64,000 nucleotides of DNA from Lysobacter panacisoli. Its GTDB lineage: Bacteria; Pseudomonadota; Gammaproteobacteria; Xanthomonadales; Xanthomonadaceae. The first letter of the stretch is position 1. The number at the start of each line of letters is the position of its first letter. The notes beneath the pieces are model-generated. The model made no database searches. It was not told the origin of the DNA and saw only the letters and a list, made by a program, of their open reading frames with translations. Of the stretch, positions 8,726 through 17,313 are shown in pieces. The stretch covers positions 806,001 to 870,000 of the forward strand of contig NZ_VLNU01000001.1 in assembly GCF_009765165.1 (NCBI RefSeq), in the 5' to 3' direction. Position numbers and translations under genes: made by a program.

Positions 8726-9307
8726 TCAGTTTGGCGCCGCCAGGTGTTCACGCACCGTGGAGACGAAGGCGGGATCGGGCTGCAGCCCGTCGACCTCGCT
8801 GCGCGCGACGATACGGCCGTCGCGGTCGAGCAGGATCAGCACGCTGGTATGGTTGAAGCTGCCATCCGGCTGCGCGCGGTAGCGCACGCCAAGCGCGGAG
8901 GCGAGCGTCCTGACGTCGCGGGCTTCGGGACGCAGCAGGTGCCAGCGAGCATTGTCGAGGCGGTGCTGCTGCGAAACCTCGGCCAACGCCGCGGGCGTAT
9001 CGCGCGCGGGGTCGATGCTGACGACGGCGAAATCGAGTGCGGACTGCTGGTCTTGCGGAAGCTGCTTCTGCAGTGCCTTGCCGCTGGCGATGATCAGCGG
9101 GCACATCAAGTGGCAGTTGGTGTAGAACATCGACACCACCACCGGCTTGCCGCGCAGATCCTGCCACGCGAGCACGCGTCCGGACTGGTCGGTCATCGAT
9201 GCCGGGAGGTTGTAGACCGAATCGCCCGGGAGGGCCGGACCGGCGGTGGCCGTCGCCGCGAGCAGCAGCGACAGCGAGAGGAGGAATCCTTGCAACACAC
9301 GTCTCAT
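8726..9307 (-). CDS. SCO1/SenC-family copper chaperone
   Basis: A 193-residue thioredoxin-fold protein with an N-terminal signal or anchor (LLSLSLLLAATATAG). The copper site is complete: C65 and C69 in T-N-C-H-L-M-C-P plus H153 in F-N-H-T-S. SCO proteins deliver copper to, or reduce, copper sites; in this position the client is plausibly NirK or azurin rather than an oxidase CuA site, since cbb3 oxidases lack CuA. The ATG overlaps the nirV stop codon (ATGA), so the two are translationally coupled. Confidence 0.9.
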   Translation of the reverse strand: MRRVLQGFLLSLSLLLAATATAGPALPGDSVYNLPASMTDQSGRVLAWQDLRGKPVVVSMFYTNCHLMCPLIIASGKALQKQLPQDQQSALDFAVVSIDPARDTPAALAEVSQQHRLDNARWHLLRPEARDVRTLASALGVRYRAQPDGSFNHTSVLILLDRDGRIVARSEVDGLQPDPAFVSTVREHLAAPN

Positions 9308-10065
9308 GGCGAACTCCGCACGCAACGGAAACCCAGGTTGCCCAGCGTGCTGCGCGGCTCCATCGCCGACAGCAGGGCGACCCGCTTGAGGACGGCGTAG
9401 TCGTCGCTGTTGGCGAACGACAGGCCGGAAGCGCCACAGAACTGCAGACGATCGCCGTCGTTGGAGCCGCGCTTGTCGGCATTGCCGAGCAGGCTGGCGT
9501 AGTCGCCGACCCACTCCCACGCCGTACCGTGCAGCCCGCGCACGCCGTATGCGTTCGCCGGCGAGTCCACGCGGGCGTCCACCGCACGCGGCGTGCCGTC
9601 GTCGAACAGTCGCGCGCGCCATGACGAATCACCGCGCGCGTCGCGGCGGGTGGCATCCGCCGCGGCCACGTATTCCCATTCGGCCCAGTCGGGCAACCGC
9701 GCGTCGATGCTGTTGCAGTACGCATCGGCGGCGAACCAGCTCACCTGCGTCACCGGCGCGTCGGGATCGACATCCGATCCCGCCGCGTCGGCAGAATGCC
9801 AGTGCGCGAGGTACGCACGGTCCGCCACCAGCGACGGCACGCGATCGCGCCGCCACTGCGGTTGCTCACGCACGAAGCGCTCGTACTCGCGCACCGTCAC
9901 CGGCCGCCGCGACATGGCGAATCCGGTGACGGTGCGCGGGCCGTCGCCCGCGTCGGAGCGCACGGTGGAGCGGAACTCCCCACCCGGCACTTCGACGAAG
10001 TCGGCCTGCGTCGTAGGCGACGAGGTGCCCATCAACGCGAACCACACGACGGCTGCGGCGAACAT
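9304..10065 (-). CDS. nirV: NirV-like formylglycine-generating-enzyme-fold protein
   Basis: A 253-residue secreted protein of the SUMF1/FGE-sulfatase fold: VPGGEF near residue 26, RPVTVREYERFV, PVTQVSWFAADAYC, RLPDWAEWEYVA, and the C-terminal GNLGFRCV. It has an N-terminal hydrophobic segment. Genes of this type next to copper nitrite reductase genes are called nirV; their exact role is unsettled. It starts 19 bases after nirK and overlaps the SCO gene, so it is part of the nirK operon. Whether it could also activate the arylsulfatase at 1511-3049 is unlikely, because it appears to be exported. Confidence 0.85.
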   Translation of the reverse strand: MFAAAVVWFALMGTSSPTTQADFVEVPGGEFRSTVRSDAGDGPRTVTGFAMSRRPVTVREYERFVREQPQWRRDRVPSLVADRAYLAHWHSADAAGSDVDPDAPVTQVSWFAADAYCNSIDARLPDWAEWEYVAAADATRRDARGDSSWRARLFDDGTPRAVDARVDSPANAYGVRGLHGTAWEWVGDYASLLGNADKRGSNDGDRLQFCGASGLSFANSDDYAVLKRVALLSAMEPRSTLGNLGFRCVRSSP

Positions 10066-10084
10066 GCGATCGCCCTCCTGTTAC

Positions 10085-11164
10085 TCAGTGACCCTTGGCC
10101 TTGGCCTTGGCGCCGGCCGGCTCGGGGTACTCGCCTTCGGACTGCTGGCCGCTGTAGATCGCCGGGTTCTTGTCGCCCGTGACCTTCAGGATGCCCAGCG
10201 TGCCCTTGTGGAACGTGCGGAAGATGCTGTGGTCGACCAGCACGAAGTTGCCCGGCACGTCGGCCTTGAACTCGACGATGGCCGAACCGCCCGCCGGCAC
10301 CAGCGTGGTCTGCACGTTCTCCTGGTACTTCGAGCCGCCTTCGGTGTAGACCTTGTCGAAGATCTCGCCGATGACGTGGAAGCTGGACACCAGGTTCGGG
10401 CCGCCGTTGCCGACGTACATGCGGATCGTCTCGCCGGCCTTCGCCTGCAGCGCGTTGTCGCCCGTCAGTGCGCCTTCCGAACCGTTGAAGACGACGTAGG
10501 TCGGATGCTCGTCGATCGCCTTCTCCAGGCTGAAGGGCTGCAGGCCCGGCTCGCCGTGCTTGCCTTCGGTGTAGAAGTCGCCCTGCATGACGTAGAACTC
10601 CTTGTCCACCTTCGGCAGGCCTTCCGGCGGCTCGACCAGGATCAGGCCGTACATGCCATTGGCGATGTGCATGCCGACCGGCGGGGTCGCGCAGTGGTAG
10701 ACGTACAGACCCGGGTTCAGCGCCTTGAAGGTGAACTGCGTCTGGTGGCCCGGCAGCGTGAAGGTTGCTTCGGCGCCGCCGCCCTGGCCGCTGACCGCGT
10801 GCAGGTCGATGTTGTGCGGCATGTGCGAGTCGTGCGCGTTCTTCAGCTTGAACTCGACCGTGTCGCCCTGGCGCACACGGATGAAGCTGCCCGGCACGGT
10901 GCCGCCGAACGTCCAGAAGTTGTAGGTGACGCCGTCGGCCAGGCGCATTTCCTTCTCGATCACTTCCAGCTCGACCAGCACCTTCGCCGGTGCGTTGCGG
11001 TTGGTCGGCGGCGGCACCATCGGCGGCGCGGTCAGGACCGCGTTGATGGTCTGGGTGGGCGCGCCGGATGCGTCGTGGGCCGCGGCGCCGACGACGACGG
11101 GCGCGCCGATGCCGAGTGCGACTGCAAGCGCGTACTGCAACAGATTGCGTGATGCGCGAATCAT
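10085..11164 (-). CDS. nirK: Copper-containing nitrite reductase (NO-forming)
   Basis: A 359-residue two-cupredoxin-domain enzyme that reduces nitrite to nitric oxide in the periplasm. An N-terminal signal peptide ends near residue 28. Type 1 copper ligands: H117, C158, H166 and M171. Type 2 ligands: H122, H157 and a histidine in V-S-S-F-H-V-I-G of domain two. Catalytic D120 sits in H-N-I-D-L-H. The C-terminus has a lysine/alanine-rich tail of about 10 residues. It is the first gene of nirK-nirV-SCO-azurin. Its promoter carries an FNR-type box and it is divergent from the copper receptor gene. Confidence 0.97.
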   Translation of the reverse strand: MIRASRNLLQYALAVALGIGAPVVVGAAAHDASGAPTQTINAVLTAPPMVPPPTNRNAPAKVLVELEVIEKEMRLADGVTYNFWTFGGTVPGSFIRVRQGDTVEFKLKNAHDSHMPHNIDLHAVSGQGGGAEATFTLPGHQTQFTFKALNPGLYVYHCATPPVGMHIANGMYGLILVEPPEGLPKVDKEFYVMQGDFYTEGKHGEPGLQPFSLEKAIDEHPTYVVFNGSEGALTGDNALQAKAGETIRMYVGNGGPNLVSSFHVIGEIFDKVYTEGGSKYQENVQTTLVPAGGSAIVEFKADVPGNFVLVDHSIFRTFHKGTLGILKVTGDKNPAIYSGQQSEGEYPEPAGAKAKAKGH

Positions 11165-11206
11165 GGGATCGCTTACCTTGAAGAAGGCCTGTTGGCCGTT
11201 GGGCGC

Positions 11207-11248
11207 ACGTTAGGCTTCGCCAACCTGACCGGCCTTGACCTACGTCAA
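11207..11248 (-). promoter_or_regulatory. FNR-box promoter of nirK
   Basis: TTGAC-ctac-GTCAA at 11235-11248 is a perfect inverted repeat close to the FNR consensus. TAACGT at 11212-11207 fits a -10 element. The start site is predicted near 11200, 41.5 bp from the box centre, with a leader of about 36 bases. Confidence 0.8.
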
Positions 11249-11294
11249 GCGTTTTCGGAGTGTCCGCACGCTGTCGGAAACGGCACGCTCCAAT

Positions 11295-11336
11295 TTGATC
11301 AGGATCATTTTTCAGGGCGTTTCCGGGGAACAGACT
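11295..11336 (+). promoter_or_regulatory. FNR-box promoter of the TonB copper receptor
   Basis: TTGAT-cagg-ATCAT at 11295-11308 is one mismatch from FNR consensus. CAGACT at 11331-11336 is a plausible -10. This predicts a start near 11343 and a leader of about 58 bases. It is 46 bp from the nirK box, so one 236-base region drives both directions. Confidence 0.65.
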
Positions 11337-11400
11337 TCGCCGCAATCGCTGATGCGACTAAGTCGCCAGCACCGGTTTTTCCAGAAACCTGCGGTGTCCC

Positions 11401-13497
11401 ATGCCTGCTTCCACCACGATCCATCCCCACCGGAGCGCACCTGTCGTGCGCCCGCTTGCGCTCGCGCTATCCCTGTTCGTCGCGGGCACCTGCGCGGCGA
11501 ACGAAAGCGCACACGCGCACGACGACTCTATGCACGACCCCGTCACGCTCGACACGCTCGTCGTCACCGACGTCATGCCGACGCTGGCGATGACCTTCGT
11601 CACCAACACCAAGCTGCCGCGCCAGCCAGTGCCGGCCAGCGACGGCGCCGATTACCTGCGCACGGTGCCCGGCTTCACCTCGATCCGCAGCGGCGGCACC
11701 AATGGCGATCCGGTCTTGCGCGGCATGTTCGGATCGCGCCTGAACCTGCTCACCGACGGCGGCCACATGCAGGGCGCATGTCCGGCGCGCATGGACAATT
11801 CGCTGTCCTACGTTTCGCCGGAAACCTACGACCGGCTCGAAGTGATCAAGGGACCGCAGACGGTGCTGTGGGGACCGGGCGCGTCGGCGGGCACGGTGCG
11901 TTTCGAGCGCGACATTCCGTTCTTCGATGCGCCAGGCATGCAGTTCAACGGCAGCCTCACGGGCGGCAGCTTCGATCGCAACGACCAGGTGATCGATACC
12001 GCCGTCGGCAATGCGGATGTCTATGCGCGCCTGACCGCCAACCGCTCCGAATCCGACGACTACCGCGACGGCAACGGCGAGCGCGTGCCGTCGGCGTGGG
12101 AGAAGTGGAATACCGACGTCGCGTTCGGTTGGACGCCGGATGCCGACACGCTGGTGGAAGTCGGCGCCGGCACCGGCGACGGCGAGGCGCGTTATGCAGG
12201 TCGCGGCATGGACGGCGCGCAGTTCGATCGCACCAGCTATGGCGTGCGCGCGGAGCGTCGCAACATCGGCGAAGTGTTCGACAAGATAGAAGCACGTCTC
12301 TACTACAACGACGTCGATCACGTAATGGACAACTACACACTGCGCGATCCCGATCCGAACGGCAGCATGCCGATGCCGATGGCGAGCAACGTCGCCCAGC
12401 GCACGACCGGTGGCCGCATCGCCGCGACGTGGAAGACCGAGGCATGGGACCTGCAGGCCGGCATCGACCAGCGCGACAGTCGTCATCGCCAGCGAAGCGC
12501 GATGGGCCGCGACGTCTACCTGTCGAAGCCGTGGACGACCGACGCGCGCTTCGACAACGTTGGCGTGTTCGCGGAACTCGGGTGGAATCTTGCCGAGCGC
12601 CAGCGCCTCGTCAGTGGCCTGCGCGTGGATCGCGCGGGTGCGACGGACGAACGCGCGAGGACCGGCGGGATGATGCCGCGCCCGAATCCAACGGCCGGCC
12701 AGACGCGCCACGAAACGCTGCCGTCGGGACTCGTGCGCTGGGAAGTGCAGCCGAAGGACTCCGCGATCATGTGGCACTTCGGCCTCGGCCACGTGCAGCG
12801 CATGCCCGACTACTGGGAGCTGTTCTCGCCGGGCAGCGGCCCGACGGGCTCGCTCAACGCCTTCTCCGCGATCGAACCCGAACGCACCACCCAGCTCGAC
12901 GTCGGCATGCACTACCGCGCCGGACGCTGGGATGCGTGGGCCAGCCTGTACGCGGGACGCATCCAGGACTACATCCTGTTCAAGTATTCGCGCGGCATGA
13001 TGGGTTCGACGACGCAGGCCTACAACGCCGACGCCGACATCCGCGGCGGCGAAGTCGGCGCGGAGTTCCGCCCGAAGGAGAACTGGAAGTTCGGCGGCAC
13101 GCTCGCATACGCCTGGGGTGAACTCGACGACGGTGGCGCGCTGCCGCAGACACCGCCGCTGGAAGCGCGCCTGACCGCGTCGTACGACAACAAGCGCTGG
13201 TCGGCGGGCGCGCTGCTGCGCGCGGTGTCGGAGCAGGATCGCGTCAATCCCGGTTACGGCAACGTGGTCGGTCAGGACCTCGGTCCAAGCGCGGGCTTCG
13301 CGACGTTCTCGATCAACGGCGGCTATCGCTTCACGCCGCGCCTGAGCCTCGCGGCGGGCATCGACAACATCTTCGACCGCGCCTATGCCGAGCACCTGAA
13401 CCTCGCCGGCAACAGTGCATTCGGTTATCCGGCCGACCCGGTGCGCATCAACGAGCCCGGCCGCAGCGCGTGGCTGAAGCTCAACTACAAGTACTGA
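11401..13497 (+). CDS. TonB-dependent copper receptor (OprC/NosA type)
   Basis: A 698-residue outer membrane receptor. After a signal peptide (ALALSLFVAGTCAANESA) comes a His/Asp/Met-rich stretch (AHAHDDSMH) and the TonB box-like TLDTLVVT, then the plug domain (LPRQPVPASDGADYLRTVPG, EVIKGPQTVLWGPGASAG) and a 22-strand barrel ending in aromatic tyrosine (KLNYKY). Plug wording matches the OprC/NosA copper family, which imports copper and in Pseudomonas is linked to anaerobic denitrification. It is divergent from nirK with its own FNR-type box, so copper import is coupled to demand by NirK and azurin. Confidence 0.88.
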   Translation: MPASTTIHPHRSAPVVRPLALALSLFVAGTCAANESAHAHDDSMHDPVTLDTLVVTDVMPTLAMTFVTNTKLPRQPVPASDGADYLRTVPGFTSIRSGGTNGDPVLRGMFGSRLNLLTDGGHMQGACPARMDNSLSYVSPETYDRLEVIKGPQTVLWGPGASAGTVRFERDIPFFDAPGMQFNGSLTGGSFDRNDQVIDTAVGNADVYARLTANRSESDDYRDGNGERVPSAWEKWNTDVAFGWTPDADTLVEVGAGTGDGEARYAGRGMDGAQFDRTSYGVRAERRNIGEVFDKIEARLYYNDVDHVMDNYTLRDPDPNGSMPMPMASNVAQRTTGGRIAATWKTEAWDLQAGIDQRDSRHRQRSAMGRDVYLSKPWTTDARFDNVGVFAELGWNLAERQRLVSGLRVDRAGATDERARTGGMMPRPNPTAGQTRHETLPSGLVRWEVQPKDSAIMWHFGLGHVQRMPDYWELFSPGSGPTGSLNAFSAIEPERTTQLDVGMHYRAGRWDAWASLYAGRIQDYILFKYSRGMMGSTTQAYNADADIRGGEVGAEFRPKENWKFGGTLAYAWGELDDGGALPQTPPLEARLTASYDNKRWSAGALLRAVSEQDRVNPGYGNVVGQDLGPSAGFATFSINGGYRFTPRLSLAAGIDNIFDRAYAEHLNLAGNSAFGYPADPVRINEPGRSAWLKLNYKY

Positions 13498-13538
13498 GCG
13501 CACGACTCCGCGGTGCGCGTCGTCGATCTGCCCTGCCC

Positions 13539-13580
13539 TTGACGTGAGTCAAGGGCAACCGCGCCGGCGCTGCCTAGCCT
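13539..13580 (+). promoter_or_regulatory. FNR-box promoter of the CCGGC-ubiD-ubiU-ubiV unit
   Basis: TTGAC-gtga-GTCAA at 13539-13552 is a perfect inverted repeat. TAGCCT at 13575-13580 is a good -10. The predicted start is 13587, exactly 41.5 bp from the box centre, with a leader of about 47 bases. Confidence 0.8.
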
Positions 13581-13633
13581 GAGCATGTCACGGAGCGCAC
13601 CGGCGCGCTCCGTTTTCCTCAGGAACATATCCG

Positions 13634-13876
13634 ATGATCTCCGCGACGAATCCGAACCTCCAGACCGAACGCGAACTCCTGCTCACCCGCGCCCTGCGCA
13701 ACGCCGATCCGGAAGCGGAGGTCAGCATCGACCACGAAACCGGCCAGCTCAGCATTTCCACCGTGCTCGGCGAGGGTGAGGTGATGGAACTCCTGGCAGG
13801 CCTGGGCGTCGATGCGGCACCGATTCCCGCCGCACATGGCGAAGGCGGCAATTGCTGCGGCGGTTGCGGCGGTTGA
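13634..13876 (+). CDS. Small protein with C-terminal CCGGCGG metal-site-like tail (paralogue 2)
   Basis: An 80-residue protein, first gene after an FNR-type promoter. I do not recognise the family. It shares LRxxDPxAxV (residues 26-34), GQLSI (41-45) and the CCGGCGG end (74-80) with the 77-residue product at 4696-4929, with only a few gaps over the last 60 residues. The tail is preceded by a flexible Pro/Ala/His/Gly stretch. AGGA is found upstream of the ATG. The UbiD-like gene starts 20 bases downstream. Its placement at the head of an oxygen-independent ubiquinone operon and its cysteines suggest metal or Fe-S related work, but this is inference. Confidence 0.75.
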   Translation: MISATNPNLQTERELLLTRALRNADPEAEVSIDHETGQLSISTVLGEGEVMELLAGLGVDAAPIPAAHGEGGNCCGGCGG

Positions 13877-13895
13877 TTCGCACCCGTCCGCCACG

Positions 13896-15389
13896 ATGCG
13901 TTTCCACGACCTGCGCCAGTTCCTCGGCTGCCTGTCCGACCACGGTCAGCTGCTGGAGATCGACGCCCCCATCGATCCCGAGCTGGAAAGCACCGCACTG
14001 AGCCTGCGCGCCTTGCGTGCACAGGGGCCTGCGCTGCTGATGCACAACGCCAGCGGCTCGACGCATCCGCTGCTGGGCAATCTGTTCGGCCATCGCTCGC
14101 GGATCGAACTCGCGCTGGGCGAGCGGCCGCTGTCGTCGCTGCGCGAACTCGGCGAACTCCTCGCTGCGATCAAGGAGCCGCGCTGGCCTTCCAGCGTGCG
14201 CGACGCGTTGTCGAGCTGGCCAGAGCTGGCGCAGCTTGCGCACGTCGCGCCGCGTGCGTGCGATGACGCGGCATTCAACGAAGAAGTACTCGAAGGCGAA
14301 GCCGTCGACCTGCGTCGCCTGCCGATCCAGCGCTGCTGGCCGGAAGACATCGACCGCCTTATCACCTTCGGTCTGGTGATCACGCGCGGCACGCGCCAGC
14401 CGCGCCAGAACGTGGCGATCTATCGCCAGCAGCCCATCGGTCGCAACCGCGTGATCATGCGCTGGCTCGCGCATCGCGGTGGCGCACAGGATTACGCGAG
14501 CTGGCAGGCGATGCATCCGGATCGTCCGTTCCCCGTGCTGGTCGCGATTGGTGCGGACCCGGCGACGATGCTCGCGGCCGTCGCGCCGGTCCCGGACACG
14601 TTGTCGGAGTACGAGTTCGCCGGCCTGCTGCGTGGTGCGCGTTCGCGCGTATGGCACAGCGCGCTGACTGGTCTCGATGCGCCGGCCGGCGCGGAGATCG
14701 TGCTCGAAGGCTTCATCCATCCGGGCGACACCGCGCTGGAAGGACCATTCGGCGACCACACCGGCTACTACAACGCCCAGGCGCATTTCCCGGTGCTCAC
14801 CGTCGAGCGCATGCGCCTGCGCCGCAATGCGATCTACCACGGCAGCTACATGGGCCGCGCGCCGTTCGACGAGCCATCCGTGCTGTCGATGGCGCTCAAC
14901 GACCTGTTCGTGCCGATCCTGCGCAAGGTGTTCCCGGAGATCGAGGACTTCTACCTGCCACCGGAAGCGTGCTCGTACCGCGTCGCCATCGTCAGCATCC
15001 GCAAGCAGTACGCGGGCCATGCGCGGCGCGTGATGCTCGGCGTGTGGTCGTACCTGCGCCAGTTCACGTACACCAAGTTCGTGATCGTCACCGACGAGGA
15101 CATCAACGTGCGCGACTGGAGCGAGGTGATCTGGGCGGTGTCCACGCGCGTGGATCCGGCGCGCGACAGCGTGCTGATCGAGAACACGCCGATCGACTAC
15201 CTCGACTTCGCCAGTCCGACCTCGGGGCTGGGTTCCAAGCTCGGCCTGGATGCCACGCGCAAGTGGGCCGGCGAGAGCGACCGCGAATGGGGTCGTCCGA
15301 TCACCCTCGATCCGCAAGTGGAACGACGCGTGGATGCGATCTGGGAGCAGGTGTGCCGTGCGCGCGAGGAGCCGCCGCCCGGAATCTGA
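13896..15389 (+). CDS. UbiD-family decarboxylase
   Basis: A 497-residue member of the prenylated-FMN-dependent UbiD family, whose archetype removes the carboxyl group of 3-polyprenyl-4-hydroxybenzoate in ubiquinone synthesis. The conserved [11 protein letters not shown] segment (about residues 283-293) is present. I start at ATG 13896 because the homologous N-terminus ([11 protein letters not shown]) begins there; the earlier ATG at 13812 lies inside the CCGGC gene. The gene is directly followed by ubiU and ubiV, so it is probably a UbiD dedicated to the O2-independent pathway. UbiX, which makes the cofactor, is not in the window. Confidence 0.88.
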   Translation: MRFHDLRQFLGCLSDHGQLLEIDAPIDPELESTALSLRALRAQGPALLMHNASGSTHPLLGNLFGHRSRIELALGERPLSSLRELGELLAAIKEPRWPSSVRDALSSWPELAQLAHVAPRACDDAAFNEEVLEGEAVDLRRLPIQRCWPEDIDRLITFGLVITRGTRQPRQNVAIYRQQPIGRNRVIMRWLAHRGGAQDYASWQAMHPDRPFPVLVAIGADPATMLAAVAPVPDTLSEYEFAGLLRGARSRVWHSALTGLDAPAGAEIVLEGFIHPGDTALEGPFGDHTGYYNAQAHFPVLTVERMRLRRNAIYHGSYMGRAPFDEPSVLSMALNDLFVPILRKVFPEIEDFYLPPEACSYRVAIVSIRKQYAGHARRVMLGVWSYLRQFTYTKFVIVTDEDINVRDWSEVIWAVSTRVDPARDSVLIENTPIDYLDFASPTSGLGSKLGLDATRKWAGESDREWGRPITLDPQVERRVDAIWEQVCRAREEPPPGI

Positions 15390-15429
15390 CGCTGGACGGT
15401 TCGGCCCTTCCCTTCCACGGATTCCTTCC

Positions 15430-16428
15430 ATGCAACTGGTCTGTCCCGCCGGCAATCTGCCGGCCCTTCGCACCGCCATCGACGCGGGTGCGGATGCGGT
15501 CTATCTCGGCTTCCGCGACCAGACGAACGCGCGCGCGTTCCCTGGCCTGAACTTCGACGACGGCGAGATCCGCCAGGGCATCGCCTATGCGCATGCGCGC
15601 GGCCGCCAGGTGTATGTCGCCCTGAACACCTATCCCGACAGCGCGCGCCTGTCGCACTGGCAACGCGCAGTAGATCAAGCCGCGGAGCTGGGCGTGGACG
15701 CGATCATCGCCGCCGAGATGGGCGTGCTCGACTATGCGTGCCGCACCCATCCGTCGCTGCCGCGCCATCTGTCGGTGCAGGGATCGGCGACGACAGCCCC
15801 GGCATTGCGCTATGCGCACGAGCGCTTCGGCATCGCCCGCGCGGTGCTGCCGCGCGTGCTCTCAGTGCAGCAGGTCGAACGACTGTGCGCGAACGCACCG
15901 GTACCGCTGGAAGTGTTCGCGTTCGGCAGCCTGTGCATCATGGTCGAGGGTCGCTGCCAGCTTTCGAGCTACGTCACCGGCGCGTCGCCGAACCGCCACG
16001 GCGTGTGCTCGCCGGCGCGCTTCGTGCGCTGGGAAGAGCACGACGACGGCCGCCGCAGCGTGCGACTGAACGACGTGCTGATCGACCGTTTCGACCCGGC
16101 CGAACCTGCCGCCTATCCAACCGTCTGCAAGGGACGCTTCGGCGTCGCCGGCGAAGTCTTCCACGCGCTGGAAGAACCCACCAGCCTCAACACGCTCGAC
16201 CTTCTGCCTCGACTGGCGCAGGCAGGCGTGGCGGCGTTGAAGATCGAGGGCCGCCAGCGTGGCGCGGCCTACGTCGACGCGGTGACGCGTACCTGGCGCG
16301 CGGCGATCGACCGGCATCGTGTCGCGCCGGAAGCATGGCGTGCGCAACCCGCCTGGCACACGACGCTGGCCGCGCATGCGGAAGGCCACCAGACCACCCT
16401 CGGCCCCTACCACCGCGAGTGGCACTGA
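15430..16428 (+). CDS. ubiU: UbiU, O2-independent ubiquinone hydroxylation protein (U32 family)
   Basis: A 332-residue U32 peptidase-family protein. In E. coli UbiU and UbiV form a 4Fe-4S complex needed for ring hydroxylation in ubiquinone synthesis without O2. The four cluster cysteines are present at C169, C176, C193 and C233, matching E. coli 169/176/193/232. The start MQLVCPAGN is the family start. ubiV begins one base after the stop. Upstream are the UbiD-like gene and an FNR-type promoter, so anaerobic expression is expected. Confidence 0.95.
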   Translation: MQLVCPAGNLPALRTAIDAGADAVYLGFRDQTNARAFPGLNFDDGEIRQGIAYAHARGRQVYVALNTYPDSARLSHWQRAVDQAAELGVDAIIAAEMGVLDYACRTHPSLPRHLSVQGSATTAPALRYAHERFGIARAVLPRVLSVQQVERLCANAPVPLEVFAFGSLCIMVEGRCQLSSYVTGASPNRHGVCSPARFVRWEEHDDGRRSVRLNDVLIDRFDPAEPAAYPTVCKGRFGVAGEVFHALEEPTSLNTLDLLPRLAQAGVAALKIEGRQRGAAYVDAVTRTWRAAIDRHRVAPEAWRAQPAWHTTLAAHAEGHQTTLGPYHREWH

Positions 16429-16429
16429 C

Positions 16430-17311
16430 ATGCAGTTGAGCCTCGGACCCCTGCAGTACTTCTGGCCGCGCGAACGCACGCTGGCCTTCTACCGCGAAGC
16501 GGCGGCGTGGCCGCTGCATTCGATCTACCTCGGCGAAACCGTGTGCAGCAAGCGCCGCGAGCTGCGCACGCGCGACTGGATCGCGCTGGCGGAGGAATTG
16601 TCCACGAGCGGCAAGCAGGTCGTGCTGTCGTCGCTGGCGCTGATCGAGGCCGAATCCGAACTGAGCGCATTGCAGCGTCTGGTCGATGACGGTCGCTTCT
16701 GGATCGAGGCCAACGACCTGTCGGCGGTGCAACTGTGCCGCGAACGCCGCGTGCCCTTCGTCGCCGGCCCCAGCCTCAACGTCTACAACCACGACGCGCT
16801 GGCGATGCTGATCGAGGACGGCCTGCGGCGCTGGGTGCCGGGCGTCGAGCAGGGCCACGCGCTGATCGGCGAACTGCTGTCGGCGCTGGAGGCTCGCGGC
16901 ACCGCGCGTCCCGAGGTCGAGGTGATCGCGTGGGGTCGGCTGCCGCTCTCCTATTCGGCGCGCTGCTTCACCGCGCGCGCGGCGGACGTGAGCAAGGACC
17001 AGTGCGGCTTCCGTTGCATCGACCATCCCGACGGCCTGCCCCTGACCACGCGCGATGGCCGACCGTTCCTGCGCATCAACGGCATCCAGGTGCAAGGCGA
17101 GGAGACCATCGACCTGCTGCCGGAGCTGCCACGTCTGCGCGAACTCGGCGTCGACCTACTCCGGTTGTATCCGCAGGCGGAAGGCATGGATGGGATCGTA
17201 GAGCATGCGGCACGGGCGCTCGCGGCGGACACGCCCGTGGATGCACTCGGCGCACGCAACGGCTACTGGCACGGCGAACCCGGCATGAGCGGGATCGCAC
17301 GCGACGCGTGA
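16430..17311 (+). CDS. ubiV: UbiV, O2-independent ubiquinone hydroxylation protein (U32 family)
   Basis: A 293-residue partner of UbiU. Its 4Fe-4S cysteines are C39, C179, C192 and C196, matching the E. coli spacing (39/180/193/197). The opening MQLSLGPLQYFWPR is typical of UbiV. It starts one base after the ubiU stop, so the two are coupled. Its stop lies two bases from the nadB stop on the opposite strand, so the plus-strand ubiD-ubiU-ubiV unit and the minus-strand ubiT-nadA-nadB unit converge here. Confidence 0.95.
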   Translation: MQLSLGPLQYFWPRERTLAFYREAAAWPLHSIYLGETVCSKRRELRTRDWIALAEELSTSGKQVVLSSLALIEAESELSALQRLVDDGRFWIEANDLSAVQLCRERRVPFVAGPSLNVYNHDALAMLIEDGLRRWVPGVEQGHALIGELLSALEARGTARPEVEVIAWGRLPLSYSARCFTARAADVSKDQCGFRCIDHPDGLPLTTRDGRPFLRINGIQVQGEETIDLLPELPRLRELGVDLLRLYPQAEGMDGIVEHAARALAADTPVDALGARNGYWHGEPGMSGIARDA

Positions 17312-17313
17312 AG

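Noticed and set aside
7144-8856. A 570-codon plus-strand frame opposite the cysteine-synthase-like and azurin genes
   Set aside because: No recognised domain; both minus-strand genes have complete active sites.
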